A DNA stretch of 64,000 nt from UBA981 sp942490995 (GTDB lineage Bacteria; Pseudomonadota; Gammaproteobacteria; Ga0077536): NCBI GenBank assembly GCA_942490995.1, contig CALOBG010000020.1:42392-106391 (forward strand), read 5' to 3'. This document shows, piece after piece, positions 24,795 to 32,849 of the stretch. Position 1 is the stretch's first letter. Every line of letters begins with the position of its first letter. The position numbers were made by a program, and so were the translations under genes. The notes beneath the pieces are model-generated. The model searched no databases and was not told the origin of the DNA. It was given only the letters and a program-made list of their open reading frames with translations.

Positions 24795-25688
24795 ATGCGA
24801 CGTGATATCGAATTCAAGGCTGACGGCGTAATCCTGCGCGGCTGGCTGTACAAACCAAACAAGGGCAAGGCGCCGTACCCGACCGTGGTCATGGCGCACG
24901 GCTTCTCCGGGGTCAAGGAAATGACTCTCGACGAGTATGCCGAGGTGTTCAGTAAGGCCGGCCTCGCGGTGCTGGTTTACGACAACCGCTGCCTCGGCGC
25001 CAGCGGCGGCAGTCCCCGCCAGGACATCGATCCGACCGCGCAGATGCGCGACTATCGCACGGCGATTACCTTCGCCCAGCAACAGAAGGAATGCGACCCC
25101 GAGCGGATTGGCATCTGGGGCACCAGCTATACCGGTGGCACGGTGTGCGCGGTTGCGGCCCTCGATCGTCGCGTCAAGGCAGTGGTCAGCCAGGTGCCGT
25201 TCATGAACGGTCATCGCAACCTGCAGCAGTTCCTGCCGATCAGCGGGGTGGAAGGGTTCTACCAGATGCTCGATGACGACCGCGCGCGACGTCTGTCCGG
25301 CAAGCAGTCGGAAACCATGAAGATGTGTTCACTGGACCCTGACGAACCGCACCTGTTTCCGGGCGAAGAAACCTATAACTACATCCATCGCTTCGTCGAC
25401 CGCGATCCGGACTGTAGCTGGCGCAACAAGGTGACCCTGCGGTCGCTGGAATACATGGCCGAATACGATGTCAGCGGTTACATGTCGCGGATCGGCCTCA
25501 CCCCGCTGCTGATGATCCTCTCTCAGCACGACACCACCACGCCGACCGATATCGCGCTCGACCACTACCACATGGTCACCGGTCCGAAAGAGCTGCTCGT
25601 CATCGATTCCAATCACTACGGCGCCTACGTCGACAAATTCGACGAAACGAGCACCGCTGCGCGCGACTGGTTCATCAACAACCTGTAG
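24795..25688 (+). CDS. Alpha/beta hydrolase (YcjY-like)
   Basis: The 297-residue protein has a alpha/beta-hydrolase fold with oxyanion motif VMAHGFSG, VYDNRCLGASGG, the nucleophile elbow GIWGTSYTGGT (Ser) and a C-terminal catalytic Asp/His region (ILSQHDTTTP, SNHYGAY). This resembles the YcjY/DLH-related branch, including proteins annotated as acetylxylan-esterase-like or polyketide hydrolases. GGGGAG precedes the ATG at 24795. It is divergent from greB. Confidence 0.85.
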   Translation: MRRDIEFKADGVILRGWLYKPNKGKAPYPTVVMAHGFSGVKEMTLDEYAEVFSKAGLAVLVYDNRCLGASGGSPRQDIDPTAQMRDYRTAITFAQQQKECDPERIGIWGTSYTGGTVCAVAALDRRVKAVVSQVPFMNGHRNLQQFLPISGVEGFYQMLDDDRARRLSGKQSETMKMCSLDPDEPHLFPGEETYNYIHRFVDRDPDCSWRNKVTLRSLEYMAEYDVSGYMSRIGLTPLLMILSQHDTTTPTDIALDHYHMVTGPKELLVIDSNHYGAYVDKFDETSTAARDWFINNL

Positions 25689-25698
25689 TCATGGACGC

Positions 25699-25720
25699 GT
25701 CCCGGGGTCATCCCCGGGAC
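25699..25720. terminator. Bidirectional hairpin between convergent genes
   Basis: GTCCCGGGG at 25699-25707, loop TCAT, CCCCGGGAC at 25712-25720: a perfect 9-bp GC stem between convergent stops, no U-tract. Confidence 0.6.
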
Positions 25721-25725
25721 GTCCC

Positions 25726-26898
25726 TCATGCCGCGTGATCGCGAAACTCGCCGGCGAGTCGCGACTGGAACCAGGCGCCGAGGCTGATCACACCGACGCC
25801 GGCGATCACGAACGCGGTCCCGTAGCCGCTGTGATCGATGATTGCGCCGAAGATCACGACCCCCAGCCCCTGGCCGAGAAACAGCATGAACACCCATAGC
25901 GACACCGCGGTGCCGCGCGCGGCGGCGGATAATTCCGTGGCGCGCGTCTGCATGGTGTTGTGAAACAGGTAGAAGCCGAAACCGGCGATCGCGAACACCG
26001 GCATACACAGCCACCACACCGGCACCACCAGCAGCACGAGGTAGCTCACGCCGGTGAGTGCGGTGCCAACGGCAATCATGCGGCGCTCGCCGAGCAGTGG
26101 CACAAGCCGGTACACCGCCGCGGCGTAAATCAACCCGCCGACGCCGTACATGCCGAGCACCATGCCGATGTAGGCATAACTCAGTGCATGGACGTGGCGC
26201 AGGTAAGCGCCGAAATAGGCCAGCACACCGAAAATCAGCATGCCTTCGAGGGTGCCGGTGATGATCAAATCGCGCGAGCGACGACTGCGGAACAGTCCCC
26301 CGTACAGGCGCAGTACTTCGCTCAGGCGTTGCGTGGTGGCCCTGGGTTTCGTCGCCGCGCCGTCAGCGTTCAGCCACAGGGCGAGCGCAAACGCGGCGCA
26401 GAAAAACGCAAAAAAGTAGAAGATGTGACGCCATTGGAGGAACTCCGCCGCCAGTCCACCGAGCACGCCGCCGGCGATCTGGCCGAGCACGAGGCCGTTG
26501 ACGTAGCGACCGATGACCGGCTGGCGGCGCTCGTAGGGCACCTCGTCGGCGATATAGGCCATCGCCAGCGGCACCGTCGCGGCCATCGCGAGTCCGGAAA
26601 AGAACCGCATCACGGTCAGGCTTTCGAGTGTCTGCACCAGGCCACAGGCGAATACGAACAGGGTCGAGGCGCCGAGCGCCAGTGCGATCACGCGGAGTTT
26701 GCCGAAACGGTCGCCGAGCGGGCCGAACAGGATCTGGCAGGCGCCGTAGGGTACCGCGAAAGCCGTCACGATCAGTCCCGCATCGCCGACGGTGGTGCCG
26801 AACTCGGCGGCGACCACCGGCAGCAACGGCCCGGTCACGGTCATGACGGCAACGACGATGAAGCCGACGGCGCTGAGCAGGAAAATGGTCGCATTCAT
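25726..26898 (-). CDS. MFS transporter
   Basis: The 390-residue protein has about 12 hydrophobic helices and the MFS loop motif GPLGDRFGKLRV between helices 2 and 3. It belongs to the YbdA/CynX-like drug or metabolite exporters by pattern; substrate unknown. A YERRQPVIGRYVNG loop follows helix 4, resembling motif B. The upstream region, about 250 bases to the GIY-YIG gene, holds no other clear feature. Confidence 0.85.
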   Translation of the reverse strand: MNATIFLLSAVGFIVVAVMTVTGPLLPVVAAEFGTTVGDAGLIVTAFAVPYGACQILFGPLGDRFGKLRVIALALGASTLFVFACGLVQTLESLTVMRFFSGLAMAATVPLAMAYIADEVPYERRQPVIGRYVNGLVLGQIAGGVLGGLAAEFLQWRHIFYFFAFFCAAFALALWLNADGAATKPRATTQRLSEVLRLYGGLFRSRRSRDLIITGTLEGMLIFGVLAYFGAYLRHVHALSYAYIGMVLGMYGVGGLIYAAAVYRLVPLLGERRMIAVGTALTGVSYLVLLVVPVWWLCMPVFAIAGFGFYLFHNTMQTRATELSAAARGTAVSLWVFMLFLGQGLGVVIFGAIIDHSGYGTAFVIAGVGVISLGAWFQSRLAGEFRDHAA

Positions 26899-27151
26899 GT
26901 CGGTGGTCGCCGTGCAGGGGGGCAGCGCTTACAGGTCGACGCCGTCCGCTGCAGGACCACGCAGTTTACTCGAAGCGTACACAAAACGATTGCCGACAGC
27001 GCCGGATTCAAGCTCGATGGCCGTGTGACGTTACCTTATGGATTAGTCACACCCACGGCAGGGGTGCCGGTGGCCGGGCGAAAAAACCCGTCGATTCTTC
27101 TAAACTCACGCTCGGGTGCCGGATAGTGCGGCGACATTGACAGCAAACACG

Positions 27152-27967
27152 ATGACCAAGACCGCACTGGAACGCCTCCTTGAGATCGGCTTCGAAACAG
27201 CCGGCGAGTGGATCCTGGACGACGCCGATCTGCATATCGAACTGCGCCGCTATGGCAGCGCGGCGAATGTCCTCTACGCCTTCGTCAGTGACGATGAATT
27301 GCTCTACATCGGTCGCTCGGGGCGCTCGCTGCAATCGCGCATGGACGGCTATCAGAACGGCGGACCACCGCGCTCGGTGCGTACGCTGAATCGCGCCCGT
27401 ATCAGCGCCATGCTGATGGTCGACCAGCCGGTAGAACTTTATGCCATGCCCGATCCCGGGAACCTTCACTATGGCTCGTTCCGGGTCAATCTCGCCGCCG
27501 GTCTGCAGCACAGCCTGATCGAAGCGCTGGACCCGCCCTGGAACCGTGCCGGGGCCGACATTCGCCCGCCCCCGCGCAGGCCGCAGGCGCGCGAAGTACG
27601 CAAGCGTCGCAGCCACCTGGTCGACGCCGACAACGCCACCTATACCGATCTCACCACCGACCGGCCCGGCTACCGCTTCCTGGTCGGATACCATTACATG
27701 GACAAGGGGTTTTTCAATGTTCCGCTGCGCTATTCACGCCTGTTCGGAGACGATCAGCAGAAAATTCGCATCCTGTGCGGGCGCGAGCGCGACACCATCC
27801 ATGGCCATATCGATCGCTCCAGCAATACCAACGCCTCGCCACGCATTGTCGGCGGACGCAAACTCAAGCGCTGGTTCGAGGACAATACCGGCATCAACAA
27901 TCCGGTCGATATCGACATTCTGGCGCCGAACGCGGTCTGGATCCGCAATCCGGGCACGCGCTTTTAG
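27152..27967 (+). CDS. GIY-YIG nuclease-domain protein
   Basis: The 271-residue protein has an N-terminal GIY-YIG-like domain at about 37-140: VLYAFVSDDELLYIGRSGRSLQSRM supplies the paired tyrosines and the downstream arginine, and HSLIEALDPPWN supplies the late Glu with the WN motif common in this superfamily. The C-terminal half (VGYHYMDKGFFNVPLRYSRLFG..GGRKLKRWFEDN) is of unknown fold and may bind DNA. No methyltransferase lies beside it. I chose the ATG at 27152. Confidence 0.72.
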   Translation: MTKTALERLLEIGFETAGEWILDDADLHIELRRYGSAANVLYAFVSDDELLYIGRSGRSLQSRMDGYQNGGPPRSVRTLNRARISAMLMVDQPVELYAMPDPGNLHYGSFRVNLAAGLQHSLIEALDPPWNRAGADIRPPPRRPQAREVRKRRSHLVDADNATYTDLTTDRPGYRFLVGYHYMDKGFFNVPLRYSRLFGDDQQKIRILCGRERDTIHGHIDRSSNTNASPRIVGGRKLKRWFEDNTGINNPVDIDILAPNAVWIRNPGTRF

Positions 27968-28096
27968 CTACGCTATCCTGCACACCTGCACCATCGCGGA
28001 GCGTCCGTGGCGGCGAAAAATACCTCGATTTTGTCGTCCGACATCGCCGGACTGCACTTGGCCTGTGCGATAGATTAAACTTGACCGCGAAGCGCG

Positions 28097-29002
28097 ATGG
28101 ATAAATCACACACACAGCTTGCCGTGCTCTTCGCCGACGTGTCCGGAAGTACGCGGCTGTATGAGCAATACGGTGACGCCATCGCGCGGGCGGACATGGC
28201 CGCGTGTATCGCCCTGCTCGACCGTACTGCCCGCAGCCTGGGCGGCGAAACCCTGAAGACGATCGGCGACGAAATCATGGTCGCCTTCGTCGATCCGGTC
28301 AAAGCCGCGCTGTCAGCCGCGGAAATGCAGGCCACCCTGCGCCGCGCCGGCGAGGAAGGCGAATTCCAGATGGGCGTACTGCACATCAAGATCGGCTGGC
28401 ATTTCGGCAATGTCGCGTGGCGTGGCGAGGAACTCGTCGGCGAAACACCGATTGCCGCCCAGCAGATCATCAACCTCGCCAAGGCCGACGAGATCCTGAC
28501 TTCGAAAAATTCCATCGACGCGATCCCACCGCAGATGTTCCCCGACGTTCACCTGATCGACACGGTGCGCGCGGAAGCCTGGGATGGCCAGCTGCAGATC
28601 TACAAAATGCCGTGGGAACAGACCGGCGACGAAACCCAGATCAGCTCGAAACCACACCTGCAGGTGACGCAGACCGAGATCGTGCTCGACCTCGTTTATG
28701 CCGGACAGAAGATCCGCGTTGACGGCAGGAATGACGTCTGCGCGGTCGGGCGCGGTAAACAGGCCATGTTGCAGGTCAACGGGAAACTGACCTCACGACA
28801 GCATGCCGAGATCACCTGCCGCAATGGTCGTTTCAGCATCCGCGATGAGAGTACCAACGGAACCTATGTCGTGCAGAGCGACGGTGAACGTACCCACCTG
28901 CGGCGTGAGGAAGGTATCCTCAGCGGCAAGGGTACGCTCGGCTTCGGCAGCTGGCCCGAAGACGACCCTGGCGGCACGGTCACCTTCAGCTGCACGACCT
29001 GA
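28097..29002 (+). CDS. Class III adenylate/guanylate cyclase-like protein with FHA domain
   Basis: The 301-residue protein has an N-terminal class III nucleotide-cyclase homology domain (LAVLFADVSGSTRLYEQYGD, TLKTIGDEIMVAF, KIGWHFGNVAW) and a C-terminal FHA domain (AVGRGKQ, SRQHAEITCRNG, STNGTYV) that would bind phosphothreonine. In the catalytic segments, the metal-binding Asp of ADVSG and the second Asp in GDEIM are present. The combination suggests a cyclic-nucleotide or degenerate sensor output linked to Ser/Thr phosphorylation. No kinase gene is adjacent. Confidence 0.82.
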   Translation: MDKSHTQLAVLFADVSGSTRLYEQYGDAIARADMAACIALLDRTARSLGGETLKTIGDEIMVAFVDPVKAALSAAEMQATLRRAGEEGEFQMGVLHIKIGWHFGNVAWRGEELVGETPIAAQQIINLAKADEILTSKNSIDAIPPQMFPDVHLIDTVRAEAWDGQLQIYKMPWEQTGDETQISSKPHLQVTQTEIVLDLVYAGQKIRVDGRNDVCAVGRGKQAMLQVNGKLTSRQHAEITCRNGRFSIRDESTNGTYVVQSDGERTHLRREEGILSGKGTLGFGSWPEDDPGGTVTFSCTT

Positions 29003-29014
29003 CCCCGACCGCGC

Positions 29015-29260
29015 TCAGCGGCCGGGCTTTTTGCGCAGACGCAATACGATCTGCACACCGGCATAGATATCCATCACCACGCCGCTACCGATCAGCGACC
29101 AGGCCACTCCCGGACGGGCCAGCCGGGGTAGCGACTCCGGAAGCATCAAACCCGCCACGCCGGCCGCAATCAGCAGCATCGCGAACATGCTGAGAATGAT
29201 GAACGGCAGGATCAGGGCCAACGCGTCGACCTTGTCCCTGGAACCAGATTGCTCAGCCAC
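29015..29260 (-). CDS. Small membrane protein, unknown
   Basis: The 81-residue protein starts with GTG and has two hydrophobic segments (LILPFIILSMFAMLLIAAGVAGLML and PGVAWSLIGSGVVMDIYAGVQIVL). No family recognised. It is in frame with the 25-codon reading frame at 29264-29341, separated only by a TGA-GGC, so the two may be halves of one gene. Confidence 0.5.
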   Translation of the reverse strand: MAEQSGSRDKVDALALILPFIILSMFAMLLIAAGVAGLMLPESLPRLARPGVAWSLIGSGVVMDIYAGVQIVLRLRKKPGR

Positions 29261-29263
29261 GCC

Positions 29264-29341
29264 TCAGCCTTCTCCGCTTTGAGCGACGGACAGTACCGGC
29301 TGGGTCTCGCTGTCGCCGACCACTTTCGTCATCAGGTTCAT
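29264..29341 (-). CDS. Short coupled reading frame (25 codons), possible 5' half of the next gene
   Basis: ATG at 29341 overlaps the MFS stop as ATGA, a sign of real translation. The 25 codons end in TGA at 29264-29266; the next codon is GGC and then the GTG of the 81-residue membrane protein follows in the same frame. A read-through or a single nonsense change would give a 108-residue protein with a soluble N-terminus. Confidence 0.35.
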   Translation of the reverse strand: MNLMTKVVGDSETQPVLSVAQSGEG

Positions 29342-30597
29342 CTCCGGGCGTGCTCGGTGTGCCCGGTCCGCGCCACGTACGCCGCGACCCGCCACGCGAC
29401 CACCACCGCGACCAGCAGGCACGCCGCCACCGCGTAGTAGACTTCGGTCACCGCACCGGCGTCGAGCATGTGTCCGAACACCACCGGGCTGATAGCAATG
29501 CCCAGATCCAGCCCTGAATACACCACGCCATAGACGCGCCCGGTCGCGCCGGCCGGGGTCGCCGAGCGGATCAGCATGTCGCGGGACGGACCAGACAGGC
29601 CCGAACCGAAACCCATTACCGCCATCAGGCCGAGGGCCACCACCGCCGGCAGAATTTTCGTCCCGATCAATACCGCCGCCAGCACCGACAGGGTCAGCGC
29701 AATAGTGATATTGCGTTCAAGCATGCGGCTGCGCTGCACCAGCCAGCCGCCGACCAGCATGCCGGTGCCGCTGGCAAGCATGTAGATGGTGACGCTGAGC
29801 GCGGCCGTGGTCAGGGTCACGCCATAGCCGTCGCTGAAGATGGTCGGCGAAAAGCTCTGCACGCCGCCGAGCGCTGCCGCGACGAAGGTAAAAAACAGGA
29901 AACACAACCACACCGCCGGGCTGCGCATGAAAGCGAACTTTGATTCCGGCGCGGGGCGATTTTCCTGCGCCGCGTTGGCCGCGACGCTAATCACGTCGGG
30001 CGCCATGATGTCGCGACACACCCACACCACGCCGATCGTCAACAGCGGCAGGACCGCGGCGGCGGCTACTGCAACGCGCCAGCCGAACGGTACCGCCAGA
30101 CCGACCAGGAACACCGGCGCCGCGGCCCAGCCCAGGCTGCCGGTCAGGCCGTGTATGGAGTAGGCCGGGCCCAGTCGCGGCACGCTGACGCGGTGGTTGA
30201 TCAGCCAGAAGTCGACCGGATGAAACACCGCATTACCGAGGCCGACCAACACCGCACCAACCAGCAGTGACGGGTAATCGCCGCTGAAGGCAATCACCAA
30301 TGCGCCCAGCGCCAGGCAGGCAAGACCACCGATCAGGGTCTTGAGCGCGCCGTAGCGGTCGACAACGAAGCCGGCCGCGGCCTGGCCGCAGCCCGAGACC
30401 ACGAACAAGACGCTCATGATGAAGCCGAGTTCGGCGTAGCTGAGCGCAAACTCGTCGCGCAGCCACGGAAACAGCGGCGCGAGTACAAGCTGGAAAAAAT
30501 GGCTGACGAGGTGGGCGAACGCCACCACTGACACGATCAGGGCGTCGCGCCGCAGTGGCGGCGCCGCATCGACCGCTTCACCGGCGCTGGCGCTCAT
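29338..30597 (-). CDS. MFS transporter, Fsr-like
   Basis: The 419-residue protein has 12 predicted helices with two six-helix halves: LVVSGCGQAAAGFVVDRYGA (motif A region) and GRVYGVVYSGLDLGIAISPVVFG in the second half. It resembles the fosmidomycin-resistance-type (Fsr) exporters by length and pattern. Substrate cannot be deduced. It is the first gene of a unit with the coupled short reading frame and the small membrane protein. Confidence 0.83.
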   Translation of the reverse strand: MSASAGEAVDAAPPLRRDALIVSVVAFAHLVSHFFQLVLAPLFPWLRDEFALSYAELGFIMSVLFVVSGCGQAAAGFVVDRYGALKTLIGGLACLALGALVIAFSGDYPSLLVGAVLVGLGNAVFHPVDFWLINHRVSVPRLGPAYSIHGLTGSLGWAAAPVFLVGLAVPFGWRVAVAAAAVLPLLTIGVVWVCRDIMAPDVISVAANAAQENRPAPESKFAFMRSPAVWLCFLFFTFVAAALGGVQSFSPTIFSDGYGVTLTTAALSVTIYMLASGTGMLVGGWLVQRSRMLERNITIALTLSVLAAVLIGTKILPAVVALGLMAVMGFGSGLSGPSRDMLIRSATPAGATGRVYGVVYSGLDLGIAISPVVFGHMLDAGAVTEVYYAVAACLLVAVVVAWRVAAYVARTGHTEHARR

Positions 30598-30636
30598 GCC
30601 AGCCCCGCTCGCGTGGCTCGCGCAGGCGCGCCGGAA

Positions 30637-31047
30637 TTATGGATCGACCAGGGTCCTGCCATACGCCGCGGTCTCGACCAGGGCCGTGTCGAGAAATTCC
30701 TCAACCGCGGTGATGCGGCCTTTGTCCACTGAAAACACGAACGCGTAGTCGTTGTCATAGCGTCGACCAAAAATCGTTTTTGCCTCACCGTGACCGAGCG
30801 CCACAACCCGCCTGCCCTCGCCGATCAGTTCGTCGACATGCACTACCAGGTCACCGTCGATCTGTTTGCGCCAGGGCACAAAAAACTTGTTGACGATCTC
30901 ATCGAGCCCACGATACACGCCTGATACGGGCGTGCTGCCTTTGAGGTCATAGACGATGTCCTCGGCGAACAGGGCGAAGGCCTGCTCGGCCTCGCCGGCG
31001 GCAATATGATCAAACCACTGTTGCACTATTTTCTGACTTTCGGACAT
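30637..31047 (-). CDS. SnoaL/NTF2-like polyketide cyclase-fold protein
   Basis: The 136-residue protein has the NTF2 alpha+beta barrel pattern: an N-terminal helix (IVQQWFDHIAAGEAEQAFALFAEDIVYDL), conserved strands and a C-terminal FVFSVDKGRITAVEEFLDT. Related folds include limonene-1,2-epoxide hydrolase and SnoaL cyclases; the catalytic residues cannot be assigned. GAGGAG precedes the ATG at 31047. Divergent from the quinone oxidoreductase gene. Confidence 0.78.
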   Translation of the reverse strand: MSESQKIVQQWFDHIAAGEAEQAFALFAEDIVYDLKGSTPVSGVYRGLDEIVNKFFVPWRKQIDGDLVVHVDELIGEGRRVVALGHGEAKTIFGRRYDNDYAFVFSVDKGRITAVEEFLDTALVETAAYGRTLVDP

Positions 31048-31153
31048 GATGCTCCTCGGAATTTGATCTGCCTGAGCGGCCGCGCACGATAACCTGACGC
31101 CGGCCGCGACGCCAGCGAGAAGCCTGTCGGCCGCAAAAACCACGGAGAACCGC

Positions 31154-32152
31154 ATGAAAGCCTTACTCAGCGTCGCCCCCGGCGGCCCCGACACCCTTGA
31201 ACTGAAAACCGTCGCCGCGCCGGAACCCGGCCCGGGCGAGGTCCGGATCCGCGTACGCGCATGCGGCGTCAATTACCCGGACACCCTGATCATCGAGGAC
31301 AAGTATCAGTTTCGCCCGCCGCGACCGTTTTCCCCCGGCGGTGAGGTCGCCGGTGAAATCGACGCGGTCGGCGAGGGTGTCAGCGGCTTCAAAGCCGGTG
31401 ACCGCGTCATCGGCATGACCGGCTGGGGCGGTATGGCCGAACAGGTCGTAACCCCCGCGATCAAGTGCGCGCCAACCCCGGACAGCATGCCCGACGACGA
31501 GGCTGCGGCCTTTATTTTCACTTACGGCACGTCCTATTACGCACTCAAGCAGCGCGCCCAGCTTCGCGCCGGCGAATCACTGCTGGTGCTCGGCGCCGCT
31601 GGCGGCGTCGGCCTGGCCGCGGTCGAACTCGGGCGGGCCATGGGCGCGCAGGTTATCGCCGCGGTGTCCAGCGAAGAAAAGCTGGCCCTGGCCAAGGCCC
31701 ACGGCGCCGTCGACGGCGTCGTTTATCCGCGCGGTCCGTTTGACAAGGACCAGAGCAAGACCCTCGCCGCGCAGTTCAAGGACGTTGCCGGTAAAGCCGG
31801 CGCCAACGTCATCTACGACGCCGTCGGCGGCGATTATGCCGAAGCCGCGCTGCGCGCCATTGCCTGGGAAGGCCGCTTTCTGGTGGTCGGCTTTCCGGCC
31901 GGCATTCCGCGCATACCGCTGAACCTGGCGCTGCTCAAGGGCTGCCAGATCGTCGGCATTTTCTGGGGGTCGTTCTATGAACGCGACCCGGCGAGTAACG
32001 CGCAGAATATCCGTGAACTGTGCGATTTCTACCTCGCCGGCAAAATCAAACCGTATGTCTCGGCGCGCTACCCGCTGGCCGAAGCCGCGCAGGGCATCAC
32101 CGATCTCGCCGAACGCCGCGCGATGGGCAAAATCGTGATCACTATCGACTGA
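31154..32152 (+). CDS. NADPH:quinone oxidoreductase family protein
   Basis: The 332-residue protein is of the zinc-independent medium-chain dehydrogenase (QOR) type: GroES-like N-terminus (VRVRACGVNYPDTLIIEDKYQ), Rossmann domain with GAAGGVGLAAVELGRAMGAQV, and a C-terminal catalytic domain with PLNLALLKGCQIVGIFWG. It lacks structural-zinc cysteines, consistent with quinone oxidoreductases. GGAG precedes the start. Converges with a SnoaL-like gene. Confidence 0.9.
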   Translation: MKALLSVAPGGPDTLELKTVAAPEPGPGEVRIRVRACGVNYPDTLIIEDKYQFRPPRPFSPGGEVAGEIDAVGEGVSGFKAGDRVIGMTGWGGMAEQVVTPAIKCAPTPDSMPDDEAAAFIFTYGTSYYALKQRAQLRAGESLLVLGAAGGVGLAAVELGRAMGAQVIAAVSSEEKLALAKAHGAVDGVVYPRGPFDKDQSKTLAAQFKDVAGKAGANVIYDAVGGDYAEAALRAIAWEGRFLVVGFPAGIPRIPLNLALLKGCQIVGIFWGSFYERDPASNAQNIRELCDFYLAGKIKPYVSARYPLAEAAQGITDLAERRAMGKIVITID

Positions 32153-32252
32153 ACTGGAAACACGTTCCGGATCGCGACGGACCGTGACGTTCGGCGCTAC
32201 GCTTCGTTATCGGAGCGCGCGCTGTTCATTCGCGTCCGCGCGCCGTCGGTAT

Positions 32253-32699
32253 TCAGGAACCGCCGTCGTTCATCCCGGTCGGCACCTCGTCCATACGCAG
32301 GGCGGTGAAACGACGCGAAAGAAATTTCCAGCCCTCGCGGGTCGCCATATACTCATCCTCGTAATAGCCGGCGCCGAGCCAGTCCATGTTGTTGCGCGCG
32401 CTGCGCAAATCGAGGTAACAGCGCCCACTCGCAAACCCGTCGGTGGTCAGTTCAACAACGTGGTTGTGAATATAAGGACGTGGCATGAAGTCGGTCGCGC
32501 CGGTAAAAAACTCACGCAGCTTGTCGCGACCGCTGACGGTCGTCGTGCTGCCGTTGAGGATGGCGGTGAAGGTGCCGTCGGTCGTGAACAAGCGGGCCAG
32601 GCCGTCGATGTCATCGCGCCAAACACAATCGCAATAGCGGACCGGCAGATCACGGATCGCCTCACGCGCGAGCAGGTCGTTCAGCTGTTGTTCGAGCAT
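32253..32699 (-). CDS. SnoaL-like protein (aromatic-ring-hydroxylating dioxygenase beta-subunit-like)
   Basis: The 148-residue protein has the SnoaL_4 pattern: EQQLNDLLAREAIRDLPVRYCDCVWRDDIDGLARLFTTDGTF, GRDKLREFF, NHVVEL, and a C-terminal strand. The family is a cone-shaped beta barrel often of uncertain catalysis. The ATG at 32699 follows AGGGAAAAGG. Two more members of this fold occur nearby (30637 and 35304). Confidence 0.78.
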   Translation of the reverse strand: MLEQQLNDLLAREAIRDLPVRYCDCVWRDDIDGLARLFTTDGTFTAILNGSTTTVSGRDKLREFFTGATDFMPRPYIHNHVVELTTDGFASGRCYLDLRSARNNMDWLGAGYYEDEYMATREGWKFLSRRFTALRMDEVPTGMNDGGS

Positions 32700-32849
32700 C
32701 CTTTTCCCTCGGATCGACGACAAGACCGGCAGTATAACCGCGTAAAACCGTTCCCGGCATGATGACATTGGCTACGGCCAGACCTGCCCTATCGGCCCGC
32801 GGCGGGATTCTGCAATAATCCCGGTCTGATATCAGCGGGGAGAATCATC

